From the NCBI GenBank assembly GCA_964459065.1, contig CAYWMN010000030.1:1-23022 (forward strand): DNA of 23,022 bases, given 5' to 3'. Shown here piece by piece: positions 1 to 7,158 of this stretch. Both the position numbers and the translations under genes were made by a program. Every line of letters begins with the position of its first letter. The first letter of the stretch is position 1. The notes under the pieces are model-generated. The model searched no databases. It was not told the origin of the DNA and saw nothing but the letters and a program-made list of their open reading frames with translations. Source of the DNA: JAMCXS01 sp964459065. GTDB taxonomy: Bacteria > Acidobacteriota > Terriglobia > UBA7540.

Positions 1-1
1 T

Positions 2-235
2 CTTACGGTCGCCTTCTTTCTGATAGCGCTCAGCGGATCTCAATCTCTGGCCGATCCATTTATGAGTTATCCCGGTGCAAGAGCAAGAGCACTGGGGGGA
101 GCTTTTACGGGACGAGCCTTGCTTGATCCGCTGGGTTTTCAGGCGCGCTTTCAACAACCTGGACCTTCGGTTCAGTCGCTTGCCGAGTTTCTGATTAATG
201 AAATGCGAACTTTTCATGGCCCTTCTGAACCCTAA
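2..235 (+). CDS. C-terminal part of a short exported protein, possibly degenerate outer-membrane protein
   Basis: An open frame enters from the left edge and ends at a double stop (TAA TAA, 233-238). It begins in a hydrophobic stretch that ends SQSLA-DP, which looks like the end of a signal peptide with cleavage after SLA. Just behind it is GARARALGGAFTG, which resembles the first strand of PorV/UPF0164-type outer-membrane proteins. Those proteins normally continue with a 'DDASA-WNPAGL' segment and run to 300 residues or more. Here the frame instead continues as unrelated sequence and stops after about 45 residues. I infer either a small secreted protein or the remnant of a truncated barrel gene. 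The true start lies outside the window. It converges on the RDD gene with 34 bp between the stops. Confidence 0.45.
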   Translation, partial: LTVAFFLIALSGSQSLADPFMSYPGARARALGGAFTGRALLDPLGFQARFQQPGPSVQSLAEFLINEMRTFHGPSEP

Positions 236-269
236 TAAGCTTAGGCCTGCGCGAGGAACCCTCTGCCCG

Positions 270-1391
270 CTATGGGCTTTCGGCGTCATGGGAGGGCACG
301 AGCAGGGTTCTGGACATTCGATCGTGCCACGTCAGGCCGTCGCCGTCGACCAGGGACCAGACAAAGCCGAGCATTAAAGCAGAGGTCGAAACAAGGTACC
401 CAAAGGCCCGCCAGAGACAGTCACTCCTCCTGGGCAGATTGCCTTCGAGGGTACGGACTTCGATGCCTGTCCAAACCAGCCCCGGCGTTCCATTGGCCAG
501 GATCGTAAAGAGTCCAAAGTAGGACATCAGCAGGATGACGCCCAACAATGCGATCACCAAAAGATCCAGGGGGTTCGCCGAGAATTTTCCTCCGGCTTCC
601 CAGTAGATGGTTGTGAAGATGCCGGCAGACAACAGCAGAACAAAAAAGTCGAAAGCACCGGCGAGAAAACGATCGAGGAGAGGCGCAACAGCGCTGGAAG
701 TTGCGGTGCTGGTTCCGGTCCCCAGTGAGGGCGAAGGCTCCATCTCAATTTCCATTGGAGCGGACGGAGCGTGCCGTTCCACGCGAACCTTCTCCGGTGG
801 TGGCTCCCCAACCACGAAGTCGTCGGGTTCGCCGGCGGGGTCTTCCAGCAAAAAGTCATCCACATTACGGCCCGCAGCAGCCGATGGGGTTCTTTCGCCG
901 GGATCGGAAAGGTTCGATGAAGGGAACTCGATAAGGTTCCGCGCACCGGCCGGCTTGCCCATGTCTGCGGGTGGCGCTCCGAAATCAAGGTCGAGGGTCG
1001 TGTCGTCGCCCCCCTTGCCCTTGCCGATGCGTTCCCGTCGCCGGCGATACTCCTGCATGCGTTCGGCCAGCTCTTTTTGCCAGTCCATGGGCGCGGTTGG
1101 CGCGGATGCAGCTGTTTCAGGCGAATCCGGCTTCGGTGGGTTGCGGAAAGCTTTCCGGTGACTGCGAGCCCCGTCCTGGGTTTCGCTCTCCGGTGGGGGC
1201 GCCTTCCCGCCGCCTTTGGACTCACCAAAAATCACGTCGACGGGCTCGCCCCGTTTGGGGGATCGCATCTCGAATGTGAAAAGGGACGGTGTTCGAGACT
1301 GTTCCCCTTCCGCCTCCACGAAGCGGTGGCCACATTTTTTACACTGATCAAGTCCGGGAAAGGTGACAAAACCACAGTTCGGGCATTTCAT
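270..1391 (-). CDS. Zinc-ribbon and RDD-domain membrane protein
   Basis: A 373-residue protein with three parts. Residues 3-20 form a small zinc ribbon (C3-x2-C6, C17-x2-C20). Residues about 25-235 are a long, low-complexity linker rich in Pro, Ser, Gly and acidic residues, with a basic patch near 115-125. Residues about 238-366 are an RDD domain: LLDRFLAGAFDFF, three hydrophobic membrane segments (about 246-264, 276-298 and 328-346), a G-T-P-G-L segment before the third, and a final D-G-L-T-W-H-D-R-M. RDD proteins are poorly characterised membrane proteins, some linked to ion or small-molecule transport. The ribbon and linker should lie in the cytoplasm. It is transcribed divergently from lptD with 102 bp between the starts. 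The ATG at 1391 is chosen because the zinc ribbon begins at residue 3; no strong ribosome-binding site is visible. Confidence 0.85.
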   Translation of the reverse strand: MKCPNCGFVTFPGLDQCKKCGHRFVEAEGEQSRTPSLFTFEMRSPKRGEPVDVIFGESKGGGKAPPPESETQDGARSHRKAFRNPPKPDSPETAASAPTAPMDWQKELAERMQEYRRRRERIGKGKGGDDTTLDLDFGAPPADMGKPAGARNLIEFPSSNLSDPGERTPSAAAGRNVDDFLLEDPAGEPDDFVVGEPPPEKVRVERHAPSAPMEIEMEPSPSLGTGTSTATSSAVAPLLDRFLAGAFDFFVLLLSAGIFTTIYWEAGGKFSANPLDLLVIALLGVILLMSYFGLFTILANGTPGLVWTGIEVRTLEGNLPRRSDCLWRAFGYLVSTSALMLGFVWSLVDGDGLTWHDRMSRTLLVPSHDAESP

Positions 1392-1493
1392 TGCGGGCCG
1401 GTACCCCCGTCGAGCGAAAACTTCTCCAGTATGGTAGCAAATTCATGCGTTCTCAGGAAGCGTTTGCGGGTAAAATATGAGCTTCGCAATCTT

Positions 1494-3836
1494 ATGTCCT
1501 TTTTCTTTTTTCGCCTGCGAAGCGACTTCCGATTTCGACCGTCCGCTCTGTTCGGTATCGTCTTGACCGTTCTGAGCCTTCATGCGTTTGCACAGCAGGC
1601 CCCGCCGATTCCATTGGGGCTTGGAGGGCAAAACTCAACGGTTACTGTCCATGCGGTTTCCCAGGAAAAAGACGGGGATGTCTATAAGCTGCGCGGGCAT
1701 GTTGAGGTGACCTACGCCGGGACGGCCGTTTCGGCTGACGAGATTTCGTTCAATCAGGCGACCGGCGAGATTGTGGCCAGGGGCCGCGTGACCTATACGA
1801 GCCCCGAAGCCCACCTGGAAGCCGACGAAGCCCACTATAACGTTTACACGGGGCAAGGGTGGTTCCTGAACGGGCGGGGCTATATTGAGCCCCGGCTGAA
1901 GCCGAAGCCCGGTGTGACGCAACCGCGAAGCCCTTTTTATCTTGAGGCAAAAGTCGTTCAGCGTTTGAATAAACTGGCTTATAAAATTACGGACGGCCGC
2001 GTGACCACCTGCCGGTGCGCTCAGACCGGCTGGTCGATTTCAACCCGCCATGCGGACATCAAAGTCGGCGACCGGGTCGTGGCAAAGGGTACCGTCTTTC
2101 ACTTTCTCCGAGTGCCGATTTTTTACTCCCCCGTCCTGGTGGATTCCATCGCACCGCGTCCCCGCCAGAGTGGCTTTTTATTGCCAACGATGGGCAATTC
2201 CAGCCAGAAAGGGTTCACGGTTGGCGACGGTTTCTATTGGGCCATCAATCGCAGCGCCGATCTCACCTTGGGGGGGGACAGTTACAGCAGTCGCGGGCTG
2301 GGCGGAAGCGCTGAGTTCCGGGCTCGTCCCAGCGCCGGCAGCAGCCTTGATGTAAGGGCTTTCGGGGTGAACGACCACGGCCCCAACAGGAATTCGCAGC
2401 TGGCCGCTCCCGGAGAAAGCCTGCACGCCATCGGGGAAGCCGATAACCTTTGGGGCGGTTTTCGCGGTGTCGTGGATGTGGATTACGCCAACACTCTGGC
2501 TTTTCGTCAAACCTTCACCAATAATTTTACCCAGGCCGTCTCTTCCGAGGCCCGGCAGATGGGTTTTTTGACCAAGAATTTTGACGGTTACAGCGCAAAC
2601 TTTTATGTTTCGCGTTATCAGAACTTTCTTTCAACCACCGGCGGATCGGGCAATTCCATTGCAATTTTGCATGCGCCCAGCTTTTCTTTTTCGGGGATGG
2701 ACAAATCCATCCACGGATCGCCGGTATATTTCTCCTTCGACACTTCAATAGGATCGGTGGAACGTACTGAGCCGGGATTCAGCACCTCCAACCTTTCCGA
2801 GAGGTTTGATGTCCACCCGGAACTGACGCTTCGGCTGAAGCCCTTCTGGCACTTCCACCTGACGCCCTCAGGCGGTTTTTGGTTCACGCGATACGGGACC
2901 AGCCTTAAACCCGGCCGCCCCGGACTGGACCGGGTGCTTGGCGACTTTTCCCTGGACCTGCGCCCGCCCTCGTTCGAGAAGGTCTTCGCGCATCCGATCC
3001 ATGGGTACCTCGTCAAGCATGTGATCGAGCCCGACATCACTTACCGGGTGGTACGGGCCACCGATCCGCAAGACATTATGGATATCGTCCGTTTTGACAA
3101 CCTTGATACTTTGGCGCAGACCAACCAGATTGAGTATTCGTTAACCAATTCGCTGCTGGTCCGCAAACAGGTGCCTGCCGGGACGCCGGTGCCGCAGGCG
3201 CGGGAATTCGCTTCTTTGCGGTTTTCTCAGATCTATTATTTTGATCCCACCTTCGGAGGCGCGCTGGAGCCCGGCAAGCAGATCGTTTACCAGCCGACTT
3301 CCGCGCTCACGGGTTTTGCCTTTGCGCAGGGGCGCGCGCTTTCCCCTCTAATTTCCGTGCTGAAGCTGGCGCCTTCTTCGAATTACGACACGGAGCTGCG
3401 GGCCGATTTTGCTCCAAACGGAGGCGGAGTCTTGAACGCCGGCATTACTTCCAACGTGCACCGTGGAATTTATGGTTTGTCGCTTACCGATTTCTTTATC
3501 AGCCGGACGGCGTCGGAACTGGTTCCGATCACTCCCACGGAGCCTCTATCCCAGATCCCGTCTTATAACTTGTTGCGCACCGTGGCAACTTACGGGAATG
3601 CGGGCCGCAGGGGTTTCAGCGGCGCTTTTGGAATTGATTACAATTTTGTCCAGGGGATATCCCAGCAGGTCGTGAGCCAGTTCGGCTATCGGTTCTCTTG
3701 TTTCGGCATCAACGCCGAATTCCGCAGGTTCAACCTGGGACCCCTCCGGCACGAAAATGAGTTTCGCGTGGCGGTGTCGCTGTCCAACGTCGGAATGTTC
3801 GGCAACCTGCGCCGGCACGAACAACTGTTGTACTGA
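1494..3836 (+). CDS. lptD: LPS-assembly outer-membrane protein LptD (OstA/Imp)
   Basis: LptD is the outer-membrane beta-barrel that, with LptE, inserts lipopolysaccharide into the outer leaflet. From the ATG at 1494 the protein has 780 residues. It starts with a signal peptide (basic n-region, hydrophobic core at about 18-32, likely cleavage after AFA). An OstA/LptA-like beta-jellyroll follows at about 48-125 (VYKLRGHVEVTY, ADEISFNQATGEIVARG). Then comes the family signature VTTCRC at 170-175 with SGFLLPTMGNSSQKG, and a long barrel ending in Tyr. The only cysteines are C173, C175 and C736. An in-frame ATG at 1431 is possible, but 1494 gives a clean signal peptide. The open frame runs back to 1077, which is antisense to the RDD gene and not credible. 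No lptE or other lpt genes are adjacent. Confidence 0.9.
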   Translation: MSFFFFRLRSDFRFRPSALFGIVLTVLSLHAFAQQAPPIPLGLGGQNSTVTVHAVSQEKDGDVYKLRGHVEVTYAGTAVSADEISFNQATGEIVARGRVTYTSPEAHLEADEAHYNVYTGQGWFLNGRGYIEPRLKPKPGVTQPRSPFYLEAKVVQRLNKLAYKITDGRVTTCRCAQTGWSISTRHADIKVGDRVVAKGTVFHFLRVPIFYSPVLVDSIAPRPRQSGFLLPTMGNSSQKGFTVGDGFYWAINRSADLTLGGDSYSSRGLGGSAEFRARPSAGSSLDVRAFGVNDHGPNRNSQLAAPGESLHAIGEADNLWGGFRGVVDVDYANTLAFRQTFTNNFTQAVSSEARQMGFLTKNFDGYSANFYVSRYQNFLSTTGGSGNSIAILHAPSFSFSGMDKSIHGSPVYFSFDTSIGSVERTEPGFSTSNLSERFDVHPELTLRLKPFWHFHLTPSGGFWFTRYGTSLKPGRPGLDRVLGDFSLDLRPPSFEKVFAHPIHGYLVKHVIEPDITYRVVRATDPQDIMDIVRFDNLDTLAQTNQIEYSLTNSLLVRKQVPAGTPVPQAREFASLRFSQIYYFDPTFGGALEPGKQIVYQPTSALTGFAFAQGRALSPLISVLKLAPSSNYDTELRADFAPNGGGVLNAGITSNVHRGIYGLSLTDFFISRTASELVPITPTEPLSQIPSYNLLRTVATYGNAGRRGFSGAFGIDYNFVQGISQQVVSQFGYRFSCFGINAEFRRFNLGPLRHENEFRVAVSLSNVGMFGNLRRHEQLLY

Positions 3837-3881
3837 GCGGTTTTTGCGGCGCCATCGGCGCGCAAGACCAACCCCGGGATA

Positions 3882-3900
3882 ACGGGAACAAGGTTCCCGT
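3882..3900 (+). promoter_or_regulatory. Perfect hairpin abutting the hemB ribosome-binding site
   Basis: ACGGGAAC and GTTCCCGT are perfect 8-bp complementary arms around a 3-nt AAG loop. The hairpin ends one base before GAAGGAGAG, the ribosome-binding site of hemB. There is no T-run, so it is not a standard intrinsic terminator. It lies in the 78-bp lptD-hemB gap. It could protect the transcript end or tune access of ribosomes to hemB; both are inference. Confidence 0.4.
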
Positions 3901-3914
3901 GAAGGAGAGATGTC

Positions 3915-4889
3915 ATGGCTTTTCCGACTCATCGCCCCAGGCGACTGCGGCGCACCGAGGCTTTGCGCGACATGGTTCAGGAGACACGCCTTTCGGTTCG
4001 TTCGCTGATCTATCCGCTGTTTGTTTGTCCCGGCTCCGGCGTCAAGGACGAGATCGTTTCGATGCCCGGAAACTTCCGGTGGTCGGTCGATTTGCTGGCT
4101 GAAGAGTGCCGTGCGGTTTATGACCTCGGCATTCCGGCCGTGATTCTGTTCGGCATTCCGGAAAGCAAGGACGAAGTGGGTTCGGGCGCCTACGATCCCG
4201 ACGGAATTGTTCAACGGGCTGTGCGGGAGGTTAAAAAAGCCGTTCCCGATCTTCTGGTGATTTGCGATGTTTGCCTGGATGAGTACACCAGCCACGGACA
4301 CTGCGGGCTGGTCAAGAACGGCGAGGTTGACAACGATTCCACGCTGGAACTGCTGGGGAAAACAGCGGTGACCCAGGTGGAAGCCGGGGCCGACATTGTG
4401 GCGCCCTCGGACATGATGGACGGGCGAGTGGGGGCAATTCGGGAGGATCTGGATGCCGCCGGTCACACTCAAACCGCCATCCTGGCCTATTCGGCAAAGT
4501 ACGCCTCGGCATTTTACGGGCCCTTCCGCGATGCCGCGGATTCAGCGCCGAAGTTCGGCGACCGCAGGTCGTACCAGATGGACCCGGCCAACCAGCGTGA
4601 GGCTCTGCGGGAGATTGCACTGGACATCGAAGAGGGCGCGGACATCATTATGGTCAAGCCCGCCCTTGCTTATCTCGACATCCTGTCCCTGGCTCGCATG
4701 GAATTTGACGTGCCGACGGCCGCCTATCAGGTGAGCGGTGAGTTTTCCATGATTGAAGCCGGGGCGCGCGCCGGATGGATTGACCGGAAGCGAATCGTTA
4801 TGGAAAGCCTTCTTTCGATTCGACGGGCCGGTGCCGATATGATCCTGACCTATTTTGCCAAGGACGTCGCCCGGTGGCTCGAGTCCTGA
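3915..4889 (+). CDS. hemB: Porphobilinogen synthase (delta-aminolevulinic acid dehydratase)
   Basis: HemB condenses two molecules of 5-aminolevulinate to porphobilinogen, the second common step of haem and corrinoid synthesis, in the cytoplasm. The 324-residue length is normal. Both catalytic lysines are visible: K195 in AYSAKYASAF and K248 in IIMVKPALAYLD. The metal-binding loop reads DVCLDEYTSHGHCG, with C120, D122 and C130. The usual zinc enzyme has Cys at all three positions, so the middle ligand is Asp here. The start is supported by AAGGAGAG seven bases upstream and by a hairpin just before it. It is followed, with a 16-bp overlap, by the D,D-carboxypeptidase gene. No other haem gene is adjacent. 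Confidence 0.95.
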   Translation: MAFPTHRPRRLRRTEALRDMVQETRLSVRSLIYPLFVCPGSGVKDEIVSMPGNFRWSVDLLAEECRAVYDLGIPAVILFGIPESKDEVGSGAYDPDGIVQRAVREVKKAVPDLLVICDVCLDEYTSHGHCGLVKNGEVDNDSTLELLGKTAVTQVEAGADIVAPSDMMDGRVGAIREDLDAAGHTQTAILAYSAKYASAFYGPFRDAADSAPKFGDRRSYQMDPANQREALREIALDIEEGADIIMVKPALAYLDILSLARMEFDVPTAAYQVSGEFSMIEAGARAGWIDRKRIVMESLLSIRRAGADMILTYFAKDVARWLES

Positions 4890-6502
4890 TCCGGGCGCCC
4901 GGAGCGATGGAGTACTTGCGGTTGCACAGCCTTCAGAGATTCTCATCGGAGAAAGACCGCCGCCGGCGCTGGTGCATCGGGCGGCTGGCGGCGCTTTTGC
5001 TGGCGGCCTTTGTGGCCTTGCCGGCCGCCGCCCGGACTGCGAGGTCCGGATCGCTGGCGGGCCGGATTCGCGCCATCCTTCAGGCGAGTCCCGCCCGGCG
5101 CGGCTTCTGGGGCGTTGAGGTGGTTCGGTTATCAGACGGCAAGGTTCTCTATGCCCGAAACGCCGGCCATCTGTTCGAGCCGGCGTCTACGATGAAATTG
5201 TTTACAACGGCGGCGGCGCTCACCCGGCTCGGCCCTGATTTTGTCTTTCGGACGACGGTTGAAAGCTCGTCTTTACCGGACGCTGAAGGCCGCGTGCCCA
5301 ATTTGATTCTGGTGGGGCGCGGCGATCCAAATCTTGGCAGCCGCGTCTTGCCTTATCACCTGAAGACCCGAAGGCGTTCGCCCGCTGACATCGACTTCGA
5401 GAAGCTTGCCGACCAGGTGGTCGCAAAAGGCGTTCGCGAGGTGACGGGCAACATCGTGGCCGATGACAGCTATTACGTGGACCAGCCCTACGGGCATGAC
5501 TGGGCCATTGATGATTTGATTTGGGGCTACGGCGCTCCGATCGCCGCTTTGGCCTTCAATGACAACTCACTGGTGCTGGAAGTCGAGCCGGGGAGCGCGG
5601 AAGGCGATCCGGCCTCCGTTACCCTGGAGCCTGTTGCGGACTATTACAGCATCAAAAACGAGGTCAAAACAACTGTGGCTGACGTCCCCGCCAAGGTGGA
5701 GGTTGACCGGGCGCCGGGCTCGATGGAGCTTGACGTATGGGGACATGTCCCGGTGGATTCGGGCGAAATTAAGGAAGAAGTCGCCATCCGGAACCCGCCA
5801 CTGTTGATCGGGCGGATGTTTCGCAGGCTGCTTGAGCAACGCGGCGTGAAAGTGGATGGCAAAGTGGTGGTTCACGAGTTGAGCCTGGCTGAGGCGGCCG
5901 CCGGCGCCGTCCGTCCCGATTCCGTGGCTCCGGACATCCTGGCCGAGCACGATTCCGTGCCGTTGCGCGAGGATATTAAAGTCACCCTGAAGGTCAGCCA
6001 GAACTTGCACGCCGAAATGCTGTTGCGCACCATGGCTCATGTTGCCAGCGGGCAGGGAAGCCGCAAAGACGGCGTGAAAATCCTCGATGATTTTGCCCGG
6101 CAACTCAACATCCCTCCGCGCGAGTTTTACTTTGCCGGTGGCTCCGGGCTTTCGCGCGACACGCTGGTGAGCCCCAAAGCTTTCATCAAGCTGCTGGAAT
6201 TCATGGCCCGTTCCAAAAACTTCAAAGACTTTTTCGAGGCTCTTCCGGTAGCGGGCGTTGATGGCACCCTTGCCGATCGTTTTAAAGATACTGCCGCAAA
6301 AGGCTCCATTCACGCCAAGACCGGTTCCATGGAACACGTGAATACGCTGGCGGGATATATCGATCCTCCCGGTGGACGCCGCCTGGCCTTTGTGATTATG
6401 GCGAATTCCCACGCCGTGTCTTCGGAGGCCGCCGAGGGAGTGATCGACCGGATCGCGCTGGCCGTCTACCGGCGATTTGCAGCCGGGCGCAAGCTGCGCT
6501 AG
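4874..6502 (+). CDS. dacB: D-alanyl-D-alanine carboxypeptidase/endopeptidase, PBP4 type (peptidase S13)
   Basis: A periplasmic peptidoglycan hydrolase that trims D-Ala from, or cuts cross-links between, stem peptides. All three penicillin-binding motifs are present: S105-T-M-K108 (nucleophile), S375-Q-N377 and K482-T-G484. Other family marks are GRGDPNLG, GSGLSRDTLVSP and GVDGTLADRF. The N-terminus has a basic run RRRRW followed by a hydrophobic segment and PAAA, which fits a Sec signal peptide. The GTG at 4874 is preceded by AAGGA at 4860-4864, which implies coupling to hemB through a 16-bp overlap. An ATG at 4907 is a possible alternative that would remove the overlap. At 542 residues it is somewhat longer than E. 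coli PBP4 because of the N-terminal extension. Confidence 0.9.
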   Translation: MARVLIRAPGAMEYLRLHSLQRFSSEKDRRRRWCIGRLAALLLAAFVALPAAARTARSGSLAGRIRAILQASPARRGFWGVEVVRLSDGKVLYARNAGHLFEPASTMKLFTTAAALTRLGPDFVFRTTVESSSLPDAEGRVPNLILVGRGDPNLGSRVLPYHLKTRRRSPADIDFEKLADQVVAKGVREVTGNIVADDSYYVDQPYGHDWAIDDLIWGYGAPIAALAFNDNSLVLEVEPGSAEGDPASVTLEPVADYYSIKNEVKTTVADVPAKVEVDRAPGSMELDVWGHVPVDSGEIKEEVAIRNPPLLIGRMFRRLLEQRGVKVDGKVVVHELSLAEAAAGAVRPDSVAPDILAEHDSVPLREDIKVTLKVSQNLHAEMLLRTMAHVASGQGSRKDGVKILDDFARQLNIPPREFYFAGGSGLSRDTLVSPKAFIKLLEFMARSKNFKDFFEALPVAGVDGTLADRFKDTAAKGSIHAKTGSMEHVNTLAGYIDPPGGRRLAFVIMANSHAVSSEAAEGVIDRIALAVYRRFAAGRKLR

Positions 6503-6523
6503 AAAGAATAGGGAAGGAATTTC

Positions 6524-7117
6524 GTGAACGAAAAACCGGCAGCGCCCATTGGCGGCGCCACGAAGACGGTCACCATCTTTGGGAGTTCAATGCCGGCCGA
6601 AGGCACGCAAGTCTACGACCAGGCGCGGCGGTTGGGAAGGCTGCTGGCCGCAAGTGGCTGGGCCGTTTGCAACGGCGGTTACGGCGGCTTGATGGAGGCC
6701 TCGGCGCGGGGAGCGCGGGAAGCGAGCGGCCACACCGTGGGCATTACCTGCAAGATTTGGCCGGCGCCTGCCAATCGCTGGATTGCCGAAGAGATCCGGA
6801 CCGCGTCTTTTATGGAACGGCTGACCACGCTAATTGAGCGTGGCGATGCCTACATTGTCCTGCCGGGCGGAACGGGAACGCTCGCTGAGCTTTCTCTGGT
6901 GTGGGAGATGATGAACAAATCGTCACTGGCAAGATCGATTGGCGGCCCGCGGCCGCTGCTGGTGATGGCTCCTTACTGGCAACCCGTGATCACCTGCCTT
7001 GAGCAGGAAGCGCAGATGGCTTCGGGCGCAAAGAAACCGAGGGCCCCCGCCATGGACTTTGTCACCTTGATCGACAGTGTGGAAGAAGCTGCCGACCGCC
7101 TGGCGGGCAAAGCCTAG
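6524..7117 (+). CDS. LOG-family protein (nucleoside 5'-monophosphate phosphoribohydrolase-like)
   Basis: LOG proteins have a Rossmann-like fold and remove ribose 5'-phosphate from cytokinin nucleotides or from purine/pyrimidine monophosphates. They were once mis-annotated as lysine decarboxylases. The 197-residue protein carries the two family motifs: GGYGGLMEASARGA (about 51-64) and PGGTGTLAELSLVWE (114-128), with the catalytic-loop glutamate E122. It starts at GTG 6524 after GGGAAGGAAT. It lies 21 bp behind dacB and just ahead of mutS2, so it probably belongs to the same transcript. The actual substrate cannot be read from sequence; a nucleotide-salvage or housecleaning role is likely. Confidence 0.85.
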   Translation: MNEKPAAPIGGATKTVTIFGSSMPAEGTQVYDQARRLGRLLAASGWAVCNGGYGGLMEASARGAREASGHTVGITCKIWPAPANRWIAEEIRTASFMERLTTLIERGDAYIVLPGGTGTLAELSLVWEMMNKSSLARSIGGPRPLLVMAPYWQPVITCLEQEAQMASGAKKPRAPAMDFVTLIDSVEEAADRLAGKA

Positions 7118-7158
7118 CGCCCGCTTCGACCCGCTTGAAGGGTTATTATTTTCTGACC

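Noticed and set aside
607..1161. Plus-strand frame of 184 codons
   Set aside because: Lies wholly antisense to the RDD gene linker; Ser/Arg/Gly-rich composition is the mirror of that low-complexity region.
1077..1493. N-terminal extension of LptD by up to 139 residues
   Set aside because: Most of it is antisense to the RDD gene, and it would bury the clear signal peptide that starts at 1494.
3546..4472. Minus-strand frame of 308 codons across the lptD-hemB junction
   Set aside because: Antisense to two well-supported genes, with no recognisable domain.
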